Shown here in pieces: positions 44,674-52,256 of a stretch of 64,000 bases of DNA. The number at the start of each line of letters is the position of its first letter. Position 1 is the stretch's first letter. Under the pieces are notes generated by a model. That model had not been told where the DNA came from. It saw only the letters and a list, made by a program, of their open reading frames with translations, and searched no databases. Position numbers and translations under genes: made by a program. Source of the stretch: Paramagnetospirillum marisnigri (lineage in GTDB: Bacteria; Pseudomonadota; Alphaproteobacteria; Rhodospirillales; Magnetospirillaceae); contig NZ_LWQT01000038.1 in NCBI RefSeq assembly GCF_001650715.1, forward strand, positions 1 to 64,000. Reading direction: 5' to 3'.

Positions 44674-44976
44674 ATGAATGTCGCTTTGATCGTGGTTGGG
44701 GAAATCGTCACGTTGATCGCGCTGATCAGCGGCTTTGGAAGTGATCCGATATCCGCGCCGCAACAAGCAGTGCAACGCTTGGACTTCGTAATTGCGATGT
44801 TGGGAATGGTGGTGACCGGCCTGGGAGTGATCGCGGGCAAGATCAAGACGGCAGGCGCGGAGTCGGAGCTACGGACGGCAGCGAACAGCAAACCATGTCC
44901 GGCCTGTGGGGCAAACTGTCCGATAACGGCCCCAATGTGCGGATCATGCGACCACAACTTCAACGCCAAGTCATAA
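44674..44976 (+). CDS. Membrane protein with C-terminal zinc ribbon
   Basis: The 100-residue product has two hydrophobic segments (ALIVVGEIVTLIALISG and FVIAMLGMVVTGLGVIAG) and a C-terminal CPACGANCPITAPMCGSC zinc-ribbon-like motif. ATG 44674 was chosen over 44659 because AAGGAG abuts 44659 too closely. It is rightward and divergent from the early operon, in a cargo-like stretch. Function unknown. Confidence 0.65.
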   Translation: MNVALIVVGEIVTLIALISGFGSDPISAPQQAVQRLDFVIAMLGMVVTGLGVIAGKIKTAGAESELRTAANSKPCPACGANCPITAPMCGSCDHNFNAKS

Positions 44977-44988
44977 GGGGAGAGCGCA

Positions 44989-45267
44989 ATGACTCTAAAG
45001 CGATTGCCTGTAGCTATCGCCCTGGTGGCGGCGCTGGCTGGGTGCAAGACCCTTGAGCAGAAGCTGGGGGAATGGAAGCCTAGTCCGAGGGCAAATATGG
45101 CGGTGGATCAGGCCTTTTACGAGTGCCAGTTTGAGGCAGAGAAGGCGGCTCCAATGGGTGATTTACGTCGCAGCGGATTTGAAATTGCAGCAATCCAAGA
45201 CGGTATTTTCAGGTCATGCATGAGGTCGAAAGGGTTCGTCTATATCGCTGGCAATTATGGGGGCTGA
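44989..45267 (+). CDS. Small predicted lipoprotein
   Basis: A 92-residue protein with a lipoprotein signal (RLPVAIALVAALAGC) and a Cys pair later (YECQF, FRSCMRSKGF). AAGGGGAGAGCGC gives a good ribosome site. It follows the zinc-ribbon membrane gene after 12 bases and may be a lysogenic-conversion protein. Convergent with the gene at 45273. Confidence 0.75.
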   Translation: MTLKRLPVAIALVAALAGCKTLEQKLGEWKPSPRANMAVDQAFYECQFEAEKAAPMGDLRRSGFEIAAIQDGIFRSCMRSKGFVYIAGNYGG

Positions 45268-45272
45268 TATGG

Positions 45273-45494
45273 CTACCCAAGCCACCTGACTATCCCCAAC
45301 ACATTGATCGCCGTGAAGGCGGCGTTCAACGCCAGCAACGGCCGGTCACGCATGATGATAGCGGCGACCACCCAGGACGAGCTGGAAACCAGGAATAGGG
45401 CGAAGCCCCAGCCCGATGCGGGGATGTTGAGGGCAACGAGCAGGGCGCCCGCGATCCCGGCCCCGGTGCCGAGCCATTTGAGGATGGGAAGCAA
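45273..45494 (-). CDS. Small three-span membrane protein (TTG start)
   Basis: The 73-residue product has three hydrophobic segments (LGTGAGIAGALLVALNI, WGFALFLVSSSSWVVAAII, LLALNAAFTAINVLGIVRW). The pattern resembles small unnamed membrane proteins with a terminal N-x-x-G-I-x-R-W. The only early start is TTG at 45494, 7 bases after the DUF6941-like stop, and it lacks a strong ribosome site. It may be the fourth gene of the low-GC cassette. Confidence 0.55.
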   Translation of the reverse strand: MLPILKWLGTGAGIAGALLVALNIPASGWGFALFLVSSSSWVVAAIIMRDRPLLALNAAFTAINVLGIVRWLG

Positions 45495-45501
45495 AAGAAA
45501 A

Positions 45502-45918
45502 TTATCTGGCGTTGGAAGCGTGGATTTTCAAACCCCCACCCTTCATCTCGCGCCCACCATCAAGACTGACACGAATCCGGATATGATCAGAAGAGTTAAC
45601 GACAAAAGGGCACATAACCATGTGAACGGCAGCCATGATCAGACTATCTTTTCCTGGTGGCTCTAGGAACTGCACATCAGGAAGATTTGGGAGTTCCATT
45701 TCAGCTACTGTTTCCTTGCCATAAATAGCTCTAACTTTGACGCTATTGAATGGCTTGGAAGCTGGCGTGCAAATATAAACGACGGCACAGAACTTAGGAA
45801 CAATGATCGGAATCGATGGAAGCTGCAAATCAGACCCAAGCACCCCCATAAGGCTAAACTTGTTCCCTTCCTCAAGGCGGATGTCATCACAAAAAATTGT
45901 GTGCACAAAACGCGACAT
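45502..45918 (-). CDS. DUF6941-like protein
   Basis: The 138-residue protein starts MSRFVHTIFCDDIRLEEGNK followed by FSLMGVLGSDLQLP, matching the DUF6941 pattern (Cys-Asp, Gly-Lys, then GvfG). The rest is a predicted beta-sandwich. The ATG at 45918 has GAGGCGTGATC upstream; the GTG at 45924 was not used. It is coupled to the XRE gene and has markedly lower GC than the phage core. No function is known. Confidence 0.6.
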   Translation of the reverse strand: MSRFVHTIFCDDIRLEEGNKFSLMGVLGSDLQLPSIPIIVPKFCAVVYICTPASKPFNSVKVRAIYGKETVAEMELPNLPDVQFLEPPGKDSLIMAAVHMVMCPFVVNSSDHIRIRVSLDGGREMKGGGLKIHASNAR

Positions 45919-45920
45919 GA

Positions 45921-46322
45921 TCACGCCTCTATTACAGTTATTTTAGTCTTCTTTCCGGACTCAACGAGCAATTCCGACTTAGACGCGCCAAGGTAACCAC
46001 CAGAAACTCTTGTCTTATACATCTCAGCAGAATTTGACCCTGGATTGCTCTCAAGCTCCGCCGCACTGAACAGCCTGAGACGCGGATACTTATCAAGAGC
46101 CCAGGCAAGATCGCCAATAGTGGCCAGCGTCAGATTGGCAGACCCATTCAGGCGACGCGTGATGACTGACGGATTGACCCCCAAAGCTTCCGCAATCTGC
46201 TTCTGGGTCACGCCCTTCTTCGCCGCGTCCTGCAGCGCCAATTTCAACTCACGTCGCACTCGACCAATAAAGCGAGACCTCCTGAAATCTCGATCTTCCT
46301 TGGATTCATCTGATGACGTCAT
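45921..46322 (-). CDS. XRE-family HTH protein, HigA-like antitoxin candidate
   Basis: The 133-residue protein has a helix-turn-helix (KKGVTQKQIAEALGVNPSVI to TRRLNGSANLTLAT, about 35-70) and a basic N-terminus. It overlaps the 3' end of the toxin-like gene by 17 bases. The toxin-first order matches higBA. Its C-terminal half has no recognised domain. Regulation of the cassette by binding its promoter is the expected role. Confidence 0.7.
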   Translation of the reverse strand: MTSSDESKEDRDFRRSRFIGRVRRELKLALQDAAKKGVTQKQIAEALGVNPSVITRRLNGSANLTLATIGDLAWALDKYPRLRLFSAAELESNPGSNSAEMYKTRVSGGYLGASKSELLVESGKKTKITVIEA

Positions 46323-46809
46323 CGTACTTCCCCGAACAGATTATTGTAGTTCCAAGATCCTTCGCCACGCTGGCGCTTTTCGCCCCAAACTCAGAATGCG
46401 TGAAAAGCGTTTCCCCTGTTTTAGGGTGCGGGATATGGGTCTCGTCATAGGTCGCCCCGTGCGTGGCGATGAATAGGTCTATCTTCTCGAAAAATCCGAA
46501 GACCCTGAGATCCAATGTCTTGAATTCCCAAATCCCAGCCTTGTGCGGGGTGATCTCGCGGATGCTTTTTGGCGTCTCCAACGAAACTCCGGTTACGAAA
46601 TCGCAGAACAGGTTGTCCAGCGCACGCTTTGGCGTCAGATCCACGTCGCGATCACGCGGCAAGGACGGAACTACGGAGCGAAACCATTTCATGAAATCCG
46701 GCGTTCCATAGAGCAGCCTATGAGGAATCTCCCCTGGCTCCAGGACGACCGGTATCCGGATGATCCGACCTTGCTCAAGAAGAGTGGCTATAGTTGACTT
46801 ATTTGTCAA
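46306..46809 (-). CDS. HigB/Gp49-like toxin candidate
   Basis: The 167-residue protein has ITPHKAGIWEFKTLDLRVFG followed by FFEKIDLFIATH, which resembles the core strand region of Gp49/HigB-type toxins (W-E-hydrophobic, D-hydrophobic-R, F-F). It is longer than typical members (about 110), with a 60-residue N-terminal extension. If a toxin, it would be a ribosome-dependent or free mRNA interferase. The low GC and the following HTH gene support the assignment; catalytic residues cannot be assigned with certainty. Confidence 0.45.
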   Translation of the reverse strand: MTNKSTIATLLEQGRIIRIPVVLEPGEIPHRLLYGTPDFMKWFRSVVPSLPRDRDVDLTPKRALDNLFCDFVTGVSLETPKSIREITPHKAGIWEFKTLDLRVFGFFEKIDLFIATHGATYDETHIPHPKTGETLFTHSEFGAKSASVAKDLGTTIICSGKYDDVIR

Positions 46810-46864
46810 TCTCTACCCCCACATTCCGATGCCGCTAGGTCACCGGCTGTTCGCCGGATCGCCA

Positions 46865-47608
46865 TCAGAACAGCTCGTCACCATTCATGATGCGGTGAAC
46901 CGACATCACTTCGTCGGCGTCAACGTCGAATGTCCCAGGCGGGTTGTACTGCTCGACCGTTAGCTTGGTCGGTGTGCGCTTGACTAGGCGTTTGACGATG
47001 GCGCGGATGGCGCCGCCCTCGTGCTCGGGCCGAAACTGGATCACGACGAAGCTGCCCGCCTGGGCCGGTTTCGCCGGATTGACGTACAGCAGCTCTCCGT
47101 GGAAGTAGCGAGGCTCCATGGAGTCATCAACGGCATAGAGGCCGTAGGCGCCCTTGACCGCAGCGAGGGCCGGAGGGCAGGTCACGCGGTCCACTACCTC
47201 TCCGGTGTTCATTTCGAAGCCGCTGTGGCCGTTGTGGCAGGCGGCGACCCCGTAGACCGGGAGCGACCCCCGCATTTCGCTCGGATGGGGGAGCGGAATG
47301 GGGGAAAACACGGCGGCGGCCTCGGAAAGGCCGGAAGGGGGCGGCGGAGAGGGATGGGTGGGCGTGGGATCGGACAGGCCGCGAGAGATAGGGTCAGGCT
47401 CATTCCCATCGCCATAAAGTATCCACGACGCGGGGGCTCCAAGAATTTTCCCATATCGAGCGGCAACGTCTGGCCTGACGCCATTGTCACCTGACTCATG
47501 CTTTCTGTAGGTAACGGCCTCGATGCCATGCGCCCGCGCAAAATCAGAGGCGCTATCGTATCCGGCCTTAACCCGTAGGTGGCGAAGTCTGTTTCCGGGT
47601 GTGTCCAT
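46865..47608 (-). CDS. CI-like phage repressor with S24 peptidase domain
   Basis: The 247-residue protein has an N-terminal HTH (NRLRHLRVKAGYDSASDFAR, AVTYRKHESGDN), a Pro-rich linker (about 80-110) and a LexA-like C-terminus with Ser163 in YAVDDSMEPRYF and Lys206 in AIVKRLVK as the catalytic dyad. It should keep the prophage silent and may be cleaved on RecA activation. The ATG at 47608 was chosen because homology begins there. No ribosome site is visible, so the message may be leaderless. It binds presumably to the palindromes in this intergenic region. Confidence 0.88.
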   Translation of the reverse strand: MDTPGNRLRHLRVKAGYDSASDFARAHGIEAVTYRKHESGDNGVRPDVAARYGKILGAPASWILYGDGNEPDPISRGLSDPTPTHPSPPPPSGLSEAAAVFSPIPLPHPSEMRGSLPVYGVAACHNGHSGFEMNTGEVVDRVTCPPALAAVKGAYGLYAVDDSMEPRYFHGELLYVNPAKPAQAGSFVVIQFRPEHEGGAIRAIVKRLVKRTPTKLTVEQYNPPGTFDVDADEVMSVHRIMNGDELF

Positions 47609-47631
47609 GTGACATATCGTATCGGGTTTAT

Positions 47632-47673
47632 TGATACAAATCATATTGACCTCGCGTGATATGTTTCGTATCG
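47632..47673. promoter_or_regulatory. Repressor operator pair between the CI-like and Cro-like genes
   Basis: Two 17-bp sites, TGATAC-N5-ATATTG at 47632-47648 and TGATAT-N5-GTATCG at 47657-47673, have centres 25 bp apart, the same as at 44573-44614. A weaker GTATCG half site lies at 47619-47624. They overlap the rightward promoter. Confidence 0.75.
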
Positions 47674-47674
47674 T
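47646..47674 (+). promoter_or_regulatory. Rightward phage early promoter (PR-like)
   Basis: TTGACC (47646-47651) and TATCGT (47669-47674) are 17 bases apart. The predicted start at about 47681 falls at the Cro-like ATG at 47682, so its message would be leaderless or almost so. Confidence 0.65.
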
Positions 47675-47681
47675 TCCGCCC

Positions 47682-47933
47682 ATGAAAACCTTCGCCGACA
47701 TCATCGCCCTCTGGGGCACAGCAACCGCCCTCGCCGCCGACATCGGAGAGACTGGGCTTAATGTCAGGGCTTGGCGCAACCGCAACAGCATCCCTGCGAG
47801 CCGCTGGCTTGACGTGATCGCCGCCGCCAAGCGCCGGGGGATTGAGGGGGTGACCCTGGACGTTTTGGCCCGCCTCGCCGCCCGGCCCTCGACCGACTGG
47901 ACTCCCCCGGCTGACGACGGGAGGGCGGCGTGA
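47682..47933 (+). CDS. Cro-like HTH regulator
   Basis: The 83-residue protein has a helix-turn-helix of the YdaS/Cro kind (FADIIALWGTATALAADIGE, NVRAWRNRNSIPASRWLDVI). It is divergent from the CI-like repressor with the operator pair between. The ATG at 47682 lacks a Shine-Dalgarno and sits at the predicted transcription start; a TTG-initiated longer frame was rejected. It would begin the lytic programme. Confidence 0.8.
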   Translation: MKTFADIIALWGTATALAADIGETGLNVRAWRNRNSIPASRWLDVIAAAKRRGIEGVTLDVLARLAARPSTDWTPPADDGRAA

Positions 47934-48037
47934 TGATCAGACGCCCGGACATGCCGTTTTCGGTAAACGAGGGCTTCCGGTCTTCGGACTGCTGCGCCTG
48001 GATTCGAATCAACAGCTTCAAGGAACTGTTCGCGGCC

Positions 48038-48256
48038 TTAGATATCCTGCTTTCGGCGGAAGGGGCTGGCGATAGGGCCGTCATAGTTTCTGAGTTCATA
48101 GACGCGTTCCCAGATTCCATCGGTATCCGCTCGGAATTCGTTGCCGCAGCCCCGGCAAACCAAGTCCATCTCGTCATGGGGGCTGAGATTCCGGAACGAT
48201 ATTCCGTTCTTGTGCCCGCACTTCGGGCACTCGGCCTGGAAGTCATCAGTGCTCAT
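48038..48256 (-). CDS. Small zinc-ribbon protein on the opposite strand
   Basis: The 72-residue product has CPKCGHKNGISFRNLSPHDE followed by CRGCGNEF, two CxxC knuckles of a zinc ribbon. AGGA stands 8 bases before the ATG at 48256. It opposes the rightward early arm. A plus-strand frame across the same bases (47933-48358) has no motif and was rejected. Function unknown. From 48257 to 48433 I see nothing. Confidence 0.6.
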   Translation of the reverse strand: MSTDDFQAECPKCGHKNGISFRNLSPHDEMDLVCRGCGNEFRADTDGIWERVYELRNYDGPIASPFRRKQDI

Positions 48257-48433
48257 GGCATCAATCCTGTCGTGGTCGGTGTTGCAACTCCCACGGTAGA
48301 GCAGGAGGGGCAGGGCGTCGAGCCCAGCCCCTCCACCTCCTCACCCATCCGAATGTGATCTCGCTTTTCCATGCGCCCAACCATGACAGGTAGCGCGTCA
48401 AGTTTCGTGTACCGATTGCAGGGGAAAATGCAC

Positions 48434-48913
48434 ATGACCAAACTCCGCCGCCCGCTGTCCATTGAGGATGCCATTCAGCGCGCCCATGGCATGTTGCTGG
48501 ACGCTGGCGTCGAGGCCGCGACGGGCAAGAGCGCTCGGCTGGCGCGGTCATGGTCCGACCCCGACGACGACGCGCACCGCATCCCCCTGCACCAGGCCAT
48601 CGCCATGGACGCCGCCTGCGTCATCGCCGGGCAGCCCGCCCCCATTCGCGAGGCTTATGACGCCGAGCTGAGCCGGGCGGTTGAGGCGCTGGGCAGCGCC
48701 CCGAACCACACGCCCATAGATCTGTTCGACCGGCTAGCCCAGGCCCTGAGCAATCTGGGAGACATCTCCAGCGAGGTTCGCGCCGCCCGCCACCCTGACA
48801 GCCAGGGACGATCAATGCTCACCGCCGCCGAGCGCGCCGACATTCTGCGGAGCATCGGCATCGCGCGGTCAACCCTCGACCGGCTGGCCAAAGACGTTGA
48901 GGCCTCGGAATGA
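48434..48913 (+). CDS. Phage early regulator-like protein
   Basis: The 159-residue protein contains LSIEDAIQRAHGMLLDAGVE, ATGKSARLARSWSDPDDDAH and IPLHQAIAMDAACVIAGQPA. This pattern recurs in alphaproteobacterial phages at the CII-like position and suggests a DNA-binding protein with an N-terminal helical domain. ATG 48434, 9 bases after AGGGG, is preferred to 48371 and 48428. The next gene starts in its stop codon (ATGA). Confidence 0.65.
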   Translation: MTKLRRPLSIEDAIQRAHGMLLDAGVEAATGKSARLARSWSDPDDDAHRIPLHQAIAMDAACVIAGQPAPIREAYDAELSRAVEALGSAPNHTPIDLFDRLAQALSNLGDISSEVRAARHPDSQGRSMLTAAERADILRSIGIARSTLDRLAKDVEASE

Positions 48914-49098
48914 CCCCCGACCGCGCCGCCCAATTCGACGAGAGCCCAGCCCGAACCCGGCGCCACGCTGCTGAGATGATCGCCGAGGCCATGTCCGCCG
49001 GCGTACCCGGCCCCCGCGTTGACGCCGCTTTGGCGGAGGTCACGGCCGCCATTGGCACCGCCATGATGCTCAATCGTTCCGAATGGAGGGACGCATGA
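48910..49098 (+). CDS. 62-residue phage protein
   Basis: A small Ala-rich helical protein (RRHAAEMIAEAMSAGVPGPR, VTAAIGTAMMLNRSEWRDA) coupled to both neighbours by ATGA overlaps. No family is recognised. Its tight packing in the rightward operon supports coding. Confidence 0.65.
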   Translation: MTPDRAAQFDESPARTRRHAAEMIAEAMSAGVPGPRVDAALAEVTAAIGTAMMLNRSEWRDA

Positions 49099-49247
49099 CC
49101 GACTGGAGCAACGACCATCCCGGCTTTCCGCCCGACCCAGATGACGATGATATCCGCCTGATGGTGATGGCCGGGGCCTTCGCCCTGGTTTTGATCAGCC
49201 TGACCATGCTCGCGGGCAAGGCCATATTCTGGAGAATCGCGCAATGA
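49095..49247 (+). CDS. 50-residue single-span phage membrane protein
   Basis: The frame reads MTDWSNDHPGFPPDPDDDDI followed by a membrane span (LMVMAGAFALVLISLTMLA) and a short basic tail (GKAIFWRIAQ). It is coupled by ATGA overlaps at each end, which supports it despite its size. Function unknown. Confidence 0.6.
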   Translation: MTDWSNDHPGFPPDPDDDDIRLMVMAGAFALVLISLTMLAGKAIFWRIAQ

Positions 49248-49720
49248 CAACTTTCCGCAATGCCCAGCAAAGAGCCGCTGATTCCCGCCGCGATGTCATG
49301 GCGTCCGTCTTGACCGCCGCCGCTCGCGAGGGACGGGTCTGCCCCAGCCTGAAAGAGTTGGGCGCGGCCTGCGGATGCTCGCTGGAGACGGCCAGCAATG
49401 ACCTTCGCGCCCTTCACGCCGCCGGACGGATCACCATCAAGGGCGGAGAGCATTACCGGGTGGTGACGGTCGGGGCCTATTCCACCGCCATGCTGCTGTT
49501 CGACAACCGGAGGGGGGATGCGCTTCTCCTGGCTCGGGAGAATGACGGCGCCCCGACAGTGTCGGTTTCTCGCCTCAGCCCGGATGATTTCAGCCGCCTG
49601 ATGGTTGAGCGCGGCTATCGCTTTGAGGACTCCGCCAAAGCCTTGCGTCACCTGCGCCGCGTTATCTCAAGCCCTGCCCCGCTACGGTCCAGCGGGGTCT
49701 CCTCCATCTACGATTTCTGA
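49244..49720 (+). CDS. Winged-helix phage regulator
   Basis: The 158-residue protein has a GntR/DeoR-like winged helix (VCPSLKELGAACGCSLETAS, NDLRALHAAGRITIKGGEHY, about 32-75). The C-terminal half may bind an effector or dimerise. It is coupled by ATGA to the preceding small gene. Likely a regulator of the early operon. Confidence 0.7.
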   Translation: MTTFRNAQQRAADSRRDVMASVLTAAAREGRVCPSLKELGAACGCSLETASNDLRALHAAGRITIKGGEHYRVVTVGAYSTAMLLFDNRRGDALLLARENDGAPTVSVSRLSPDDFSRLMVERGYRFEDSAKALRHLRRVISSPAPLRSSGVSSIYDF

Positions 49721-49722
49721 TC

Positions 49723-50637
49723 ATGGCCAGGATCACCTCCCAGGCCGACCGGATCGCAGAGCTTAAGCGGAAGCATGATCGCCTCGCGGCGAAGAAAATG
49801 AAGACCCCCGTCAATCAAGTCACCATTCAGGAGGCCGCCACCATGGCACGAGGACGCAAAAAGGCCAGCAGCAATGAACCGGGACTCTCGCCGGCCGAGA
49901 AGCTGGACGCCATCAACTCCGCCTATGAACAGCTTTACGGCGTCGAGGACAAGATCGCCGCCCTGCTGGCCGAGCACGTCGAGCCGCTGAAGAAGCAGCG
50001 CACCGCCATCTGGCGCGGCCTCAAGAAGGGGACCGACACCGCCCGCACTGATCTCGACCTCGGCTATCGGATCTACAAGCGCGACCGCCTCGCCGCCGAA
50101 ATGGACGACACCGATGGAGAGCGCATCCGGGCCGGTCTCAAGCTGGTGTTCAACGCCCTGACCGTTGGTGAGCAGCTGGATTGGATCAACGCCACCGCCG
50201 CCGTCGAAACCGACCAGGCCGACGCTTTCGAGAAAGCTGCCCAGGACGAGGGCGATTCCGAGCACGATGACGAGGGCGTCGATGGCCCCAGCGAGATCAC
50301 CGCCAGCACCTCGGATGGGGATGCCGTCTCGGACCAGGAGCCCGAGCCCACGGCCCCGGACGCCGATTGGGCCGCCGCCGCCGCCGCCGATGACGAGTCC
50401 TTCGACAATAGCGGGCATGCCTATCATGAGGCCATCGAAGCCGGGAAGCTGGCTGCCGGCGATGGCCTGGACGAAAACCCCTATCCCGATGGGTCTCCTC
50501 TGGCGAAGGCATGGGCTCAGGGTCACGCCTCCGATGACACCTCCCTGAACGGCTACGGTGACGACCAGGACCATGAAGACGTCGCGGTGGAGGCCATGGC
50601 CGAAACCAACGTCATTACCCTCGCCGCCGCGCAGTAG
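49723..50637 (+). CDS. Phage protein with coiled coil and C-terminal Rmf/CrpP-like module
   Basis: The 304-residue product has a basic N-terminus, a helical region (about 55-160), an acidic low-complexity linker and a C-terminal segment GHAYHEAIEAGKLAAGDGLD, NPYPDGSPLAKAWAQGHASD that matches the Rmf/CrpP pattern (A..AG...NPY..GS...AWAQG). The start at 49723 lies 2 bases after the previous stop. A perfect AGGAGG before ATG 49843 makes a 264-residue form equally possible. Function unknown. Confidence 0.7.
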   Translation: MARITSQADRIAELKRKHDRLAAKKMKTPVNQVTIQEAATMARGRKKASSNEPGLSPAEKLDAINSAYEQLYGVEDKIAALLAEHVEPLKKQRTAIWRGLKKGTDTARTDLDLGYRIYKRDRLAAEMDDTDGERIRAGLKLVFNALTVGEQLDWINATAAVETDQADAFEKAAQDEGDSEHDDEGVDGPSEITASTSDGDAVSDQEPEPTAPDADWAAAAAADDESFDNSGHAYHEAIEAGKLAAGDGLDENPYPDGSPLAKAWAQGHASDDTSLNGYGDDQDHEDVAVEAMAETNVITLAAAQ

Positions 50638-50646
50638 GGGGCGATC

Positions 50647-51186
50647 ATGTCGGGGGGGCTGTTGGCACTCGATCTTGCGACCGTGACCGGATGGGCTTAT
50701 GCGCCTATTCCGGCCGCGCCGCCTCCGACTGAACTGGAGCGGGCGGCTTCGCTGCCGCCCGAGCCCCTCGGCGGAACATTCCGCTCGGGAGAGCCGGGGT
50801 GCAGTGTCGGGCGTTTCCTGTCCCTCTACGGCGATTGGCTGGCCCGTCACCTGGCCGACCTCAATCCGGCCGGTGTCATCTATGAGGCCCCGATCCTCCC
50901 GGAACAAGCCAACCACGCCACCACTATCAAGCTCATGGGCCTTGCCGCCGTGACGGAGCTGATCTGCCATCGCCGCCGTATCCCATGGGTGCGCACCGCT
51001 CAGCCCAGCAGCGTCAAGCTGACATTCACCGGGCATGGCCGCGCCACCAAGGACAAGATGATCGCCGCCTGCAAGGCCCGTGGGTGGACGCCGATTGATG
51101 ACAACCACGGCGATGCGCTTGCCCTTTGGGAACATGGCTGCGGCTTGGTGCATACCGAGCGCGCCAGGCGGAGGGAGGCCACATGA
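50647..51186 (+). CDS. RuvC-like Holliday junction resolvase
   Basis: The 179-residue protein has an RNase H-like fold with acidic residues in LLALDLATVTGWA (Asp9), IYEAPIL and DNHGDALAL. Phage RuvC-like resolvases cut junctions and branched DNA before packaging. It lies between the Rmf-like protein and the antirepressor region. The ATG of the next frame overlaps its stop. Confidence 0.82.
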   Translation: MSGGLLALDLATVTGWAYAPIPAAPPPTELERAASLPPEPLGGTFRSGEPGCSVGRFLSLYGDWLARHLADLNPAGVIYEAPILPEQANHATTIKLMGLAAVTELICHRRRIPWVRTAQPSSVKLTFTGHGRATKDKMIAACKARGWTPIDDNHGDALALWEHGCGLVHTERARRREAT

Positions 51187-51491
51187 TGACCCCGTTGACC
51201 GAAATCCGGGTTGGTGCCATGTTGGTGGTGGAGTTCCCCAATGCCGTGGAAAGCAGAGGGGACGGAAACTCCAGCACAAGCGGCAGCCACCCCGACAGTT
51301 ACGTGGCTATTTTCATGCCTGGAATTTGCCCAGAGCATGAATCCCCTATGGCGGGGCGCCCCCGGATACAACACCCGAAAGGGAAAGTAGGGGGGTCCGA
51401 CTTGTGCCGGATTTCCAACGCTCCCGCCACCAGGGCGGCCATGGAAAGCAGCCCGAGTGGCGCGTTTCAACGCGAGCACAAGGCTACGACC
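51183..51491 (+). other. In-frame extension upstream of the antirepressor
   Basis: An open frame begins at ATG 51183, in an ATGA overlap with the RuvC-like stop, and reads without a stop into the antirepressor. Its start MMTPLTEIRVGAMLVVEFPN looks coded. The middle (MAGRPRIQHPKGKVGGSDLC) has phage-like composition but no domain. It may be the 5' part of a longer antirepressor, a small separate gene followed by readthrough, or untranslated. I cannot choose. Confidence 0.4.
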
Positions 51492-52256
51492 ATGACCCAT
51501 TCCCACACCACGAATCCGACTCCCGCCACCGTCAATTTCTGCGGCGCCGATATCCTGTGCCTCTGGCACGGCAGCAAGCCGCACGTCGCCGTCCGTCCTA
51601 TCAGCGATGCCCTCGGGCTGGACTGGTCCGGACAGCTTCAGCGCATCAAACGCGACCCCGTTCTCTCGGCAACCGTTGTCGTTACACCCACAGTTGCCGC
51701 CGACGGGAAGACCCGCGAACTGATCACTCTCCCCCTCGACAAAATGAACGGCTGGCTGTTCGGCGTGTCGGCCCAGCGCGTCAAGCCCGAGGTCCGAGAC
51801 ACCCTGATCCGTTATCAGGAGGAGGCCTATGACGTGCTGTTCCGGCATTTCTACGGCAAGGCGCTGGATGCGCGTCCCACCGCTGTTCGCCCCGGCCCGG
51901 AATACGCGGTCCCGGTGTCCGCCCACTTCCGTCGCAAGTCGCGCCGTGATCCAGACCCCCGTCAACTTCTGTTGCCGCCCCCGGTGGTTCGCGACGGCAT
52001 CGGCATGGTGATCATCGACAGCGAGGCGGTGTGGTTCGACATGGCCGACCATCACGTCGGCAACGGGATGGAAGTCATGGCCATCTGGCCCGAGCGCCTT
52101 GGCGTTGAGCCGAAGATGATCGTCGCCCATGCCGCCCCTTATTACGACCATTCTCGGCCCCATGGCGACCGCACCGGCCTCGTCTCCGATCCGGATGGCG
52201 GGCGCCGCGTCGTCAACGTGCTGGGCAAGATCATCGCTCGGAGGCCGCTGCCATGA
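51492..52256 (+). CDS. P22-type phage antirepressor
   Basis: The 254-residue protein has the P22_AR_N domain: TVNFCGADILCLWHGSKPHV, RPISDALGLDWSGQLQRIKR and PLDKMNGWLFGVSAQRVKPE, continuing to RYQEEAYDVLFRHF. Antirepressors of this type inactivate phage repressors. About 100 further residues follow with no clear domain. The ATG at 51492 was taken as the homology start, but the frame is open back to 51183. Confidence 0.82.
   Translation: MTHSHTTNPTPATVNFCGADILCLWHGSKPHVAVRPISDALGLDWSGQLQRIKRDPVLSATVVVTPTVAADGKTRELITLPLDKMNGWLFGVSAQRVKPEVRDTLIRYQEEAYDVLFRHFYGKALDARPTAVRPGPEYAVPVSAHFRRKSRRDPDPRQLLLPPPVVRDGIGMVIIDSEAVWFDMADHHVGNGMEVMAIWPERLGVEPKMIVAHAAPYYDHSRPHGDRTGLVSDPDGGRRVVNVLGKIIARRPLP

Noticed and set aside
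47930-48358. 142-codon plus-strand frame after the Cro-like gene
   Set aside because: It has an ATGA overlap start but no recognisable motif and covers a minus-strand frame with two zinc knuckles and a better ribosome site.
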